From NCBI GenBank assembly GCA_002400085.1, contig DHEX01000056.1, forward strand, positions 1,008 to 6,451: DNA of 5,444 bases. The letters run 5' to 3'. Both the position numbers and the translations under genes were made by a program. Each line of letters opens with the position of its first letter. Position 1 is the first letter of the stretch. Below the pieces are notes generated by a model. It saw only the letters and a list, made by a program, of their open reading frames with translations, made no database searches and was not told the DNA's origin. Shown here piece after piece: positions 1 to 5,444 of the stretch. The stretch is from Clostridiaceae bacterium UBA4839 (GTDB lineage: Bacteria > Bacillota > Clostridia > Clostridiales > Caloramatoraceae).

Positions 1-1220
1 TGAATTTTCATGGGATCATTGTGAATAAAAGTTACAGCGTTAATGTGGTTTTCACAAAAGGATGCATGATCGCTGTTAGCTTCATAGAGAGTTTCATTTT
101 CAATAGAATTTGATCTTAAAAGCTTTGAGACATCTCTTGTAAATGATTCGCTTCCCTTATCAGACAAAATTGTTAGTGGAATATCTGATTTTGAGCCTAC
201 CATATCAAAATTTATACATTCGGCATCTTTTAAGCTAACAGGAGGATTTTCAACAAAATATTTTGAGCCAATTAGGCCCTCTTCCTCTCCGTTAAAGGCT
301 GCAAATATTATTGTTCTTTCAGGGGATTCGTCCTTTAAAACTCTTGCACATTCAAGGAGAAAACCAGTTCCAGAAGCGTTATCAAAAGCTCCAGGATATA
401 TAATCCCATCTGCATCAAAGCCCACATGATCAAAGTGAGCTGAAAGAACAAGAGGAGGAAGGGATGGATTTTTTCCTTCAATTTTAGCAATTACATTTTT
501 AGCAGCTGTACTTTTAACTTGCACAGGGCTTGAAACTTCAAGGATATTACCCTCATTTATATATTTTTTTATTTCTTCACAAATGCTGTCATTAGTAATA
601 ATTTTTATAATTCCGTCATTTTTAAACTCCTGATTTTTATAAGGACTTCTAAATCTAAAATTTGACTCCTGCCATGAATATATTAAAGCCTTCACTCCTG
701 CATTTTTAAGCGATAAATCAAAATCATAGGAATCCTTATTTTCTCCAAAGGGAGCTTTTTTTGTTATAATAATAGGACTATTGCCTTTTATTTGGCTTGA
801 AGAATATAGGTTGTCAAAAAATTCTGCATTCCCTGCCGCCTTTCCGTTTGAGGAAGCACCATAGGTACATTCTTTAAAGTCTTTTCCATATTCATATTTT
901 TTAATTATTTTTTTATCTTTATTAATTACATTAAGAAAAGCTTCACCCTTTAGTTGAGGGACAACAATGCTGAAGCTTTGAAAATATGTTCCTTTATCAT
1001 CATAGGGCAAAAGACCATATTCCTTAAATTTGTTTTTTATATATTCTGCAGCCATTTCATTTCCGCTATCCCCTGCCAGTCTTCCTTTATATTTATCAGA
1101 GGACAGCTCAGATATAGTATTTTTTACATTAGAGGATGAAAACTTTTCTTCCCCAAAGGCACAAGGGCTAATAAATAAAAAAAGTGTTAGAATAGCAAAT
1201 ATTATTTTTTTAAACTTCAT
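1..1220 (-). CDS. Secreted M28-family zinc metallopeptidase with PA-like insert (3' end outside window)
   Basis: This is probably an exported zinc aminopeptidase releasing amino acids from peptides outside the membrane. I translated 406 codons without a stop; the C-terminus lies beyond the left edge. Residues 1-23 form a Sec signal peptide: MKFKK, a hydrophobic core, then SPCAFG before EEKF. A conserved M28 N-terminal segment surrounds GRLAG (R47). Residues about 115-215 resemble a protease-associated (PA) insert, with PIIIT near 149 and NAGVKALIYS near 173. The catalytic domain has every expected residue: HFDH (His262, Asp264), GAFDNASG (bridging Asp280), NGEEEGLIGS (general base Glu312, zinc ligand Glu313), NFDMVG (Asp339) and SDHASF (His385). 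It therefore looks intact and active. The ATG at 1220 is fixed by GGAGG seven bases upstream. Cys20 is preceded by ISP, a poor lipobox, so free secretion is likelier than lipid anchoring. M28 membership is secure; substrate is not. Confidence 0.94.
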   Translation of the reverse strand, partial: MKFKKIIFAILTLFLFISPCAFGEEKFSSSNVKNTISELSSDKYKGRLAGDSGNEMAAEYIKNKFKEYGLLPYDDKGTYFQSFSIVVPQLKGEAFLNVINKDKKIIKKYEYGKDFKECTYGASSNGKAAGNAEFFDNLYSSSQIKGNSPIIITKKAPFGENKDSYDFDLSLKNAGVKALIYSWQESNFRFRSPYKNQEFKNDGIIKIITNDSICEEIKKYINEGNILEVSSPVQVKSTAAKNVIAKIEGKNPSLPPLVLSAHFDHVGFDADGIIYPGAFDNASGTGFLLECARVLKDESPERTIIFAAFNGEEEGLIGSKYFVENPPVSLKDAECINFDMVGSKSDIPLTILSDKGSESFTRDVSKLLRSNSIENETLYEANSDHASFCENHINAVTFIHNDPMKI

Positions 1221-1227
1221 GGTTTTT

Positions 1228-1232
1228 CCTCC
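1228..1232 (-). promoter_or_regulatory. Ribosome binding site of the M28 peptidase gene
   Basis: Read on the minus strand this is GGAGG, seven bases before the ATG that begins at 1220. The strong match and ideal spacing select that ATG and place the signal peptide correctly at the N-terminus. Confidence 0.85.
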
Positions 1233-1258
1233 ATACTTTCTATATTATGTTTTATTTA

Positions 1259-1276
1259 TATATTCTTTGGAATATA
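1259..1276. repeat. 7-bp inverted repeat in the divergent promoter region
   Basis: TATATTC (1259-1265) and GAATATA (1270-1276) are perfect inverted copies separated by four bases (TTTG). The dyad overlaps the -35 of the plus-strand promoter candidate and lies downstream of the minus-strand candidate start. It could be an operator acting on both genes, but 7-bp AT-rich arms can also arise by chance. Confidence 0.35.
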
Positions 1277-1294
1277 CCCACATTTCTATATTAT
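1267..1294 (+). promoter_or_regulatory. Candidate promoter for the unknown gene at 1351
   Basis: TTGGAA (1267-1272) is followed after 16 bases by TATTAT (1289-1294), a 4/6 and 5/6 match to the vegetative sigma consensus. Transcription would start near 1301. It overlaps the candidate minus-strand promoter (1288-1316), so the two would compete if both are real. I looked for sporulation-sigma patterns (CATnnTA-type -10 boxes) and found none at acceptable spacing. Confidence 0.33.
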
Positions 1295-1316
1295 CATCAT
1301 TTTATATTATGTTGAA
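1288..1316 (-). promoter_or_regulatory. Candidate promoter for the M28 peptidase gene
   Basis: On the minus strand, TTCAAC (1316-1311) lies 17 bases before TAATAT (1293-1288). The -10 is preceded by TGA, giving an extended -10 form (TGn). The -35 is weak (3 of 6 consensus bases), so the assignment rests on the -10. Transcription would begin near 1281, leaving a leader of about 60 bases. In such AT-rich DNA chance matches are common. Confidence 0.35.
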
Positions 1317-1337
1317 TATTATTAATTAAGGTTAAAT

Positions 1338-1347
1338 GGGGGGTGAT
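1338..1347 (+). promoter_or_regulatory. Ribosome binding site that selects a TTG start at 1351
   Basis: A run of six G followed by TGAT matches the extended Shine-Dalgarno pattern (consensus AGGAGGTGAT). The G run ends seven bases before TTG at 1351. The in-frame ATG at 1336 overlaps the front of this site and has only AAGG four bases upstream, so the TTG is the better start. Confidence 0.7.
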
Positions 1348-1350
1348 GTA

Positions 1351-2481
1351 TTGCCAGAATTGGATGGAATAGATGGTAAAGTTGAAAGTGTATTTAACGA
1401 AATAACTAAAAAAATAAGAGAAAATCAAAAAGAAGTTTATAACGATAATGATTATGATGATTGCTTTGATGAATATTTGCTTAACAGCGTATCTGAAGGA
1501 GCAAAAAGCTATAAAAAAGTTCCATTCTTTGAATGTGATTCCTGTAGAAAGAAACAAGTAATAATTGACCAGTATAATAAGGTATGCAACAAAGAATATA
1601 TTCCCCCCTATGTTGACAAAGATTGCAGGGATTTTAAATTATCCCTAGTTATTCAAAAAATTGATGACAAAATAATTGAAAGAGTTTTTAATTACCTTCT
1701 TTTTAGAACCAGCATAAAAGAAATTTTATGTAAAATTGATGACCCTGAGTGGAAAAAAGAAGCAAGGTCTCTGCTTATTGCTTCGGGGTATAACAATTTT
1801 ATCAGAAATAATTTTGGAAAATTTAATAAAAATCAAATTATAGATCTTTTATTTGATATAAACTACTGCTTTTTTGATGAGGATTATAAAAGAAATTTAG
1901 ATAAAGATGAATGTATTGATATGGTTAAATATTATATTGTGTTAACAGTAAGGGATAAAATCAAGGAAAGCTTGTTTAAAATAGCAAAACTAATTGAACT
2001 TGAGCTGGAATATAAAATAGCTGTAATAGAAGGGGAAATAAGATATATAATAAGATGTATTTTACAAGAAATTGTTGTAACCCCCCTGCCTACAACTAAC
2101 TATAATATAACTCATTTTAACGAGATAGGAAGTTTAACTGAGCTTTTGAAAATATTTAATGGCTTTGAAGGAGGCAAGCATGATGAAAGGTCTGATTTTA
2201 AAGAAATTAGGGATACAATTGCAAAATATGAAAAAGTAGTTAGAACTACTTTTGAGCTTTTAAATGATAAAATAAAGGAATATGGATGCTTAATTGATCA
2301 GAGAAAATTTATTGTAGGGGTAACAGGAATATGCGAAAGACCCAATGTATATCCTGTTTATGATTATGAAGGCCAAAATGTAATTATTCCACCTGTGCCT
2401 ATTGTAATATTAAACTCTCCATCTAATTCAAGGGAAGCAGATTCTAATCCTTCTGATTCAGATGGAAACTCATCAGTTTAG
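1351..2481 (+). CDS. Cysteine-rich protein of unknown function, 376 residues (TTG start)
   Basis: I do not recognise this protein. It has no signal peptide or membrane segment and is probably cytoplasmic. Numbering from the TTG, residues 30-42 are an acidic Asp/Asn-rich patch. Cysteines 62, 65, 79 and 92 form a CxxC-x13-C-x12-C arrangement that might bind metal, although there are 11 cysteines in total and the spacing matches no zinc-finger family I can name. Residues 97-130 and about 200-242 look mainly helical; the latter is a long stretch rich in Ile, Leu, Lys and Glu that could be a coiled coil. Residues 331-357 are Pro/Val/Ile-rich (motif IIPPVPIVIL). The last 22 residues hold 8 Ser, 4 Asn and 3 Asp and are probably disordered. 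The frame stays open throughout and uses the same AT-rich codons as its neighbours, so it is a real gene. An alternative ATG at 1336 would add five residues. A foldable G-rich segment follows in the next gap. Confidence 0.85.
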   Translation: MPELDGIDGKVESVFNEITKKIRENQKEVYNDNDYDDCFDEYLLNSVSEGAKSYKKVPFFECDSCRKKQVIIDQYNKVCNKEYIPPYVDKDCRDFKLSLVIQKIDDKIIERVFNYLLFRTSIKEILCKIDDPEWKKEARSLLIASGYNNFIRNNFGKFNKNQIIDLLFDINYCFFDEDYKRNLDKDECIDMVKYYIVLTVRDKIKESLFKIAKLIELELEYKIAVIEGEIRYIIRCILQEIVVTPLPTTNYNITHFNEIGSLTELLKIFNGFEGGKHDERSDFKEIRDTIAKYEKVVRTTFELLNDKIKEYGCLIDQRKFIVGVTGICERPNVYPVYDYEGQNVIIPPVPIVILNSPSNSREADSNPSDSDGNSSV

Positions 2482-2520
2482 AGGAACTTATCCAGAAGCT
2501 TAGTGTGTGTCTCTTATTCC

Positions 2521-2617
2521 GCCACTTTTTAAAGAAGTTATGTGCTGCACACAACTTTGGCAGCTAATTGGTAAGCGGGTAAGTATAGGTGGAGGGGTAT
2601 AAGGGCGGTTAGCTGTT
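2521..2617 (+). other. G-rich foldable intergenic segment, possible structured RNA
   Basis: Two adjoining helices can be drawn by eye. Hairpin 1 pairs 2535-2544 with 2548-2557: AAGTTATGTG against CACACAACTT, nine pairs with one A/C mismatch and a 3-base loop. Helix 2 pairs CAGCTAATTG (2561-2570) with CGGTTAGCTG (2606-2615), ten pairs including two G-U, extendable by two more G-U pairs. It encloses a 35-base purine-rich loop with G runs at 2577-2579, 2588-2589, 2591-2592, 2594-2597 and 2603-2605, and a direct repeat of GGTAAG (2570-2575, 2578-2583). I counted 38 G+C in the 75 bases 2541-2615, about 51%, clearly above the flanks. No U-tract follows directly, so it is not a simple intrinsic terminator. 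I could match it to no riboswitch, T-box or known RNA family. It could be the 3' end of the upstream transcript, a small RNA or degenerate sequence. Confidence 0.4.
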
Positions 2618-2644
2618 GAATAAAAAGGTTTTTCATGCTATATA
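2616..2644 (+). promoter_or_regulatory. Candidate distal promoter of the asparaginase gene
   Basis: TTGAAT (2616-2621) and TATATA (2639-2644) are separated by 17 bases, and TGC directly before the -10 gives an extended -10 element. Transcription would start near 2651, leaving a leader of roughly 109 bases before the ATG at 2760. The -35 directly abuts the G-rich foldable segment. Confidence 0.45.
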
Positions 2645-2685
2645 TTTGCAATTTAAGTAATAATTATGAATATTAGCTCAATATA

Positions 2686-2714
2686 TAGACTTTATTACCC
2701 AATAAGTATATTAT
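2686..2714 (+). promoter_or_regulatory. Candidate proximal promoter of the asparaginase gene
   Basis: TAGACT (2686-2691, 4/6) and TATTAT (2709-2714, 5/6) are spaced by 17 bases. The predicted start near 2721 gives a leader of about 39 bases to the ATG at 2760. It may be an alternative to the distal promoter or act in tandem with it. Confidence 0.4.
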
Positions 2715-2747
2715 ATTAGTTGAAATATGTATGTTACTTTTATTGTA

Positions 2748-2752
2748 GGGGG
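2748..2752 (+). promoter_or_regulatory. Ribosome binding site that selects the ATG at 2760
   Basis: AGGGGG, with its G run at 2748-2752, stands seven bases before ATG 2760. An in-frame ATG at 2727 has no Shine-Dalgarno sequence and would add 11 residues that do not belong to the family, so 2760 is the start. Confidence 0.85.
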
Positions 2753-2759
2753 TAATAAA

Positions 2760-3767
2760 ATGTCAAGGGTACTCGTTGAGGTTACAAGGGGACCTATTGT
2801 TGAGTGCATCCACAGAGGTGATGTGGCCGTTGTAAATAATAGGGGAGATTTACTTTATAGTGCAGGAGATCCATATAAGGTAACTTATTTTAGATCTTCA
2901 GCAAAACCAATTCAAGCTTTTGAAGTTATTCTTTCAAGGGCTGCAGAACACTTTAAATTGACAGATAAAGAAATTGCTATAATGTGTGCATCACACTATG
3001 GAGAAGATTACCACATAAAAACAGTAGAAGGAATTCTAAAGAAAATAGGACTTACTAAGGATAATCTTCTTTGCGGTATAACGTCTTCCTTAAATCCGGA
3101 TTATGCAATTGAACTTGCCAGAAAAAATACGGTTTTAAATCAACTTTATAATAACTGTTCAGGAAAGCACTCAGGAATGCTTTCTGTATGTGTACAAAAG
3201 GGGTATGATGTAGACAGCTATAATAAGGTAGATCATCCAGTACAGATAGCTATGAAGGGTATAGTAGCTAAAATGTGCGGAATTGATGAAAAGGATATTG
3301 TAATTGGAACTGATGGCTGTACAGTTCCTGTTTTTGGTATGCCAGTTTACAATATGGCTCTTGGATATGCAAAACTTGCTAATCCTGATGTATTAGATGA
3401 TTCTTATAAAAAAGCTGCAAAAAGAATATTTAAATCCATGAATGAATATCCTGAGATGATTGCAGGAACTAATGGTTTTTGCAGCGAGCTCATGAGAAAG
3501 ACTCATGGCAAATTAATTGCAAAGCTTGGTGCAGATGGTGTTTACTGCATAGGGGTTAAGGACAAAAATATTGGTATCGCTATTAAAATTGAAGATGGTG
3601 CTTCAAGGGCGCTATCGCCTGCAGCTATGCAAGCTCTTGAAGATCTTGATGTTTTAACTAAGGAAGAGATTGAAAGTCTTAAGGATTTTAAAGTTAAACC
3701 AAATAAAAATAATATAGGAAATGCAGTTGGAGAAATAAGACCAGCATATCATCTTGAAAAGAAATAA
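2760..3767 (+). CDS. L-asparaginase, Rhizobium etli AII type (Asparaginase_II family)
   Basis: The enzyme hydrolyses L-asparagine to aspartate and ammonia in the cytoplasm; there is no signal peptide. At 335 residues it is close to the family length. It belongs to the family of R. etli ReAII, unrelated to the classic E. coli AnsA/AnsB fold. Conserved blocks occur in order: SRVLVEVTRGPIVECIHRGD at the N-terminus; RSSAKPIQ with Ser46 and Lys49, aligning with the ReAII Ser48/Lys51 pair; CASHYGEDYH at 76-85; NNCSGKHSGML with Cys133, Lys136 and His137; GTDGCTVPVFGMP with Asp185 and Cys187; and KLGADGVYCIGV to IKIEDGASRA (255-284). Cys133 and Cys187 align with the two zinc-binding cysteines of ReAII. 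No key residue I know of is missing, so it should be active. It has its own promoter candidates and ends at a strong terminator, so it is probably transcribed alone. The family call is firm; asparagine as substrate is inferred from the family. Confidence 0.93.
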   Translation: MSRVLVEVTRGPIVECIHRGDVAVVNNRGDLLYSAGDPYKVTYFRSSAKPIQAFEVILSRAAEHFKLTDKEIAIMCASHYGEDYHIKTVEGILKKIGLTKDNLLCGITSSLNPDYAIELARKNTVLNQLYNNCSGKHSGMLSVCVQKGYDVDSYNKVDHPVQIAMKGIVAKMCGIDEKDIVIGTDGCTVPVFGMPVYNMALGYAKLANPDVLDDSYKKAAKRIFKSMNEYPEMIAGTNGFCSELMRKTHGKLIAKLGADGVYCIGVKDKNIGIAIKIEDGASRALSPAAMQALEDLDVLTKEEIESLKDFKVKPNKNNIGNAVGEIRPAYHLEKK

Positions 3768-3801
3768 ATAGTTGTGATATATAATATAAAGTGATTTTAT
3801 T

Positions 3802-3848
3802 GCTGTTTCAAAATAATTTTTAATAAGTTATTTTGAAACAGCCTTTTT
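3802..3848 (+). terminator. Intrinsic terminator of the asparaginase gene
   Basis: A perfect 15-bp stem pairs GCTGTTTCAAAATAA (3802-3816) with TTATTTTGAAACAGC (3828-3842) across an 11-base loop. A single C and then five T (3844-3848) follow. It begins 34 bases after the asparaginase stop. There is no A-run on the left side, so it should work in the plus direction only. It separates asparaginase from tex. Confidence 0.92.
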
Positions 3849-3889
3849 ATTCAATAAACTAAATTTAGATTTAATACACCGCTCCCTAC

Positions 3890-3921
3890 CATAATTTATT
3901 CATTAATGATTTTAAATTATG
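3890..3921. repeat. Nested dyad upstream of tex
   Basis: CATAATTTA (3890-3898) and TAAATTATG (3913-3921) are perfect 9-bp inverted copies. Between them sits the perfect 10-bp palindrome TCATTAATGA (3900-3909). The element ends just upstream of the probable tex -35 region, where an operator could lie. Being almost all A/T, it may be coincidental. The rest of the 3768-4017 gap holds only the terminator and the promoter. Confidence 0.35.
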
Positions 3922-3929
3922 AATTGCAG

Positions 3930-3958
3930 TTTACTCAACTTTATGGTTTTTATAATAT
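3930..3958 (+). promoter_or_regulatory. Probable promoter of tex
   Basis: TTTACT (3930-3935) lies 17 bases before TAATAT (3953-3958). The overlapping TATAAT at 3951-3956 is a perfect -10 but pairs less well with the upstream hexamers (15 bases from TTTACT, 21 from TTGCAG at 3924). Transcription would start around 3964, some 54 bases before the ATG. Confidence 0.5.
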
Positions 3959-4000
3959 GTAAATTGAGGTAAAATAAATATAGTGATTTTAATAATAGAT

Positions 4001-4006
4001 GGAGGT
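4001..4006 (+). promoter_or_regulatory. Ribosome binding site of tex
   Basis: GGAGGT is a full-strength Shine-Dalgarno sequence, but it sits 11 bases from the ATG at 4018, longer than the usual 6-9. No in-frame ATG, GTG or TTG lies closer, and the protein begins as Tex proteins normally do, so the ATG stands. Confidence 0.75.
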
Positions 4007-4017
4007 ATTTTAATTTT

Positions 4018-5444
4018 ATGACTGATATAGTAAAAGTATTATCGAAAGAGCTTAATATAAAGGAGTGGCAGGTTAAAAACACCATTGATTTAATTGATGC
4101 AGGAAACACTATCCCTTTTATAGCAAGATATAGAAAGGAAGCAACTGGTGAGCTTGATGATACAGTTCTTAGAAATTTTTATGAAAGACTTAATTATTTA
4201 AGAAACTTAGAATCAAAAAAGGACGAAGTTAAAAGGCTTATCACAGAGCTTGGAAAGTTAACTGACGAAATTGCTGCAAACATTGATAATGCACAAAGTA
4301 TTACAGAAGTTGATGATATTTATAGGCCTTTTAGACCAAAGAAAAGAACAAGAGCAACTATTGCAAAGGAAAAAGGCTTAGAGCCCCTTTCTAATTTTAT
4401 TATTGCTCAGGATTTCACATCTTCCCTTTTAAAGGAAGCTGAAAAATACATAAACGATAATGTTAAATCAGCTGAGGATGCAATTTCAGGAGCTCTCGAT
4501 ATTATTGCAGAGAATATTTCAGATAATGCTGATTTTAGAAAGAAAATAAGGCAATTTACATTTAATGAAGGGCTTATTGTAACTAAAAAAACAAAGGACG
4601 AGATATCCCCTTATGAAATGTATTATGATTATAAGGAAAAAGTTTCAAGAATGGCACCTCATAGGATTCTTGCTGTAAACAGAGGGGAAAAGGAAGAATT
4701 TTTATCGGTAAAAATTGAAATAGATACAGATAAGATACTTAATTATCTTGAAGAAAAGATAATTAAAAGACAGGGGGAAGAAACTCCTTATATTCAAAAC
4801 TGTATAAAGGACAGCTACTCAAGGCTTATTTCTCCTTCAATTGAAAGGGAAATAAGAAATGAACTTACAGATAAGGGGGAAGAACAGGCAATACTTGTGT
4901 TTGCAAAAAATTTAAAAAGTCTTTTAATGCAGCCGCCTATTAAAGGAAAAGTAGTTTTAGGCTATGATCCTGGATTTAGAACTGGCTCTAAAATTGCGGT
5001 GATAGATGAAACAGGAAAACTTCTTGATACTGCAACGGTATATGCAACTCAGCCTCAAAATGATGTAGAGGGAAGTAAAAAAATACTTAAAGATCTTATT
5101 TACAAGTATGATGTGGACATCATCTCTCTTGGAAATGGTACTGCATCAAGGGAATCAGAGCGCCTTATAGCTGAACTTATAAAAGAAGTATATGATGAAA
5201 AAGGTAAGAAGCTTTATTATGTAATAGTTTCAGAAGCCGGTGCATCGGTTTATTCTGCTTCAGAACTTGGAGCAAAAGAATTTCCTGATATAAACGTATC
5301 CTTAAGAGGTGCAGTTTCAATTGGAAGGCGGCTTCAAGACCCATTAGCTGAACTTGTTAAAATTGATCCTAAATCTATTGGAGTTGGCCAGTACCAGCAT
5401 GATGTAGCACAAAAAAGGCTTGATGAAAGCTTAAAGGGTGTAGT
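4018..5444 (+). CDS. tex: Tex, S1-domain RNA-binding transcription accessory protein (5' part; continues beyond window)
   Basis: Tex is a conserved cytoplasmic nucleic-acid-binding protein linked to transcription. The window holds 475 codons plus two bases of a protein usually 700-780 residues long, so it is cut by the window edge, not broken. The N-terminal Tex domain shows IPFIARYRKEATGELDD (32-48) and YRPFRPKKRTRATIAKEKGL (102-121). HRILAVNRGE (215-224) is a conserved linker motif. The YqgF/RNase H-like domain starts near residue 311 with VVLGYDPGFRTGSK (Asp317), then SLGNGTASRESE (370-381) and SEAGASVYSASELGAKEFPD (405-424). The conserved stretch LRGAVSIGRRLQDPLAEL follows at 429-446, then IGVGQYQHDV (454-463). 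The helix-hairpin-helix and C-terminal S1 RNA-binding domains should lie to the right. It has its own promoter and follows a terminator, so it begins a new transcript. Codon use matches the neighbours. Confidence 0.96.
   Translation, partial: MTDIVKVLSKELNIKEWQVKNTIDLIDAGNTIPFIARYRKEATGELDDTVLRNFYERLNYLRNLESKKDEVKRLITELGKLTDEIAANIDNAQSITEVDDIYRPFRPKKRTRATIAKEKGLEPLSNFIIAQDFTSSLLKEAEKYINDNVKSAEDAISGALDIIAENISDNADFRKKIRQFTFNEGLIVTKKTKDEISPYEMYYDYKEKVSRMAPHRILAVNRGEKEEFLSVKIEIDTDKILNYLEEKIIKRQGEETPYIQNCIKDSYSRLISPSIEREIRNELTDKGEEQAILVFAKNLKSLLMQPPIKGKVVLGYDPGFRTGSKIAVIDETGKLLDTATVYATQPQNDVEGSKKILKDLIYKYDVDIISLGNGTASRESERLIAELIKEVYDEKGKKLYYVIVSEAGASVYSASELGAKEFPDINVSLRGAVSIGRRLQDPLAELVKIDPKSIGVGQYQHDVAQKRLDESLKGV

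Noticed and set aside
1152..1220. Lipoprotein signal in the M28 peptidase
   Set aside because: Cys20 follows Ile-Ser-Pro; proline directly before the cysteine does not fit a lipobox, so a standard signal peptide is more likely.
954..1329. Two plus-strand reading frames (954-1139 and 1030-1329) opposite the start of the peptidase gene
   Set aside because: They lie mainly antisense to a gene with clear M28 motifs and signal peptide, have no ribosome binding site, and encode low-complexity hydrophobic sequence typical of shadow frames.
1297..1557. Minus-strand 86-codon frame
   Set aside because: It is antisense to the start of the unknown gene, lacks a Shine-Dalgarno site, and its Ile/Phe-rich product reflects the AT-rich complement.
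2535..2557. Intrinsic terminator for the unknown gene
   Set aside because: The hairpin is stable enough but is followed on neither strand by a T-tract, so no intrinsic terminator can be called there.
2561..2620. tRNA-like piece (AGCTAATTGGTAAGC resembles a D arm)
   Set aside because: There is no recognisable T arm with TTCRA, no anticodon arm at the right distance and no acceptor stem. The same bases pair in the long helix with 2606-2615.
2616..2660. Tiny reading frame from TTG 2616 (14 codons) that might be a leader peptide
   Set aside because: The nearest Shine-Dalgarno-like G run ends 18 bases upstream, too far, and the bases are better explained as promoter hexamers.
2727..2759. Upstream ATG for the asparaginase gene
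   Set aside because: No ribosome binding site precedes it, the 11 extra residues are unlike the family N-terminus, and it would fall about six bases from the proximal transcription start.
3912..4109. Minus-strand 65-codon frame
   Set aside because: It overlaps the tex promoter, ribosome binding site and first 30 codons on the opposite strand and has no start signals of its own.
1..5444. Mobile elements, CRISPR arrays, defence or toxin-antitoxin genes
   Set aside because: I saw no transposase or recombinase motifs, terminal repeats, regularly spaced repeats or known defence domains. The unknown gene is the only candidate left and shows no such motif.

Overview
This is an AT-rich stretch of bacterial chromosome. 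Heavy use of AGA/AGG, ATA and TTA codons, strong GGAGG/GGGGG ribosome binding sites and the gene families present point to a low-GC Gram-positive, most likely a member of the Clostridia. I see no mobile element, CRISPR array, rRNA or convincing tRNA, and it reads mostly as ordinary chromosomal core.

Layout: (1) positions 1-1220, minus strand: most of a secreted M28-family zinc peptidase with a PA-like insert and all zinc and catalytic residues present; its C-terminus lies beyond the left edge. (2) 1221-1350: a short AT-rich divergent regulatory region with candidate promoters in both directions and a 7-bp dyad. (3) 1351-2481, plus strand: a 376-residue cysteine-rich protein that I do not recognise. 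(4) 2482-2759: a gap containing an unusually G-rich, foldable segment (about 2521-2617), followed by two candidate promoters. (5) 2760-3767, plus strand: an L-asparaginase of the Rhizobium etli AII type (Asparaginase_II family), ended by a textbook 15-bp intrinsic terminator. (6) 3851-4017: AT-rich spacer with a nested dyad and a probable promoter. (7) 4018-5444, plus strand: the N-terminal 475 codons of the Tex RNA-binding protein, which continues past the right edge.

The genes look like separate transcription units. The peptidase is divergent from the unknown gene, the asparaginase has its own promoters and terminator, and tex follows that terminator. A secreted peptidase and a cytoplasmic asparaginase could both serve amino-acid and peptide scavenging, but nothing in the sequence ties them into one pathway. 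The two least explained items are the unknown cysteine-rich protein and the G-rich structured segment just downstream of it. Neither can be claimed as a new system from this window alone.
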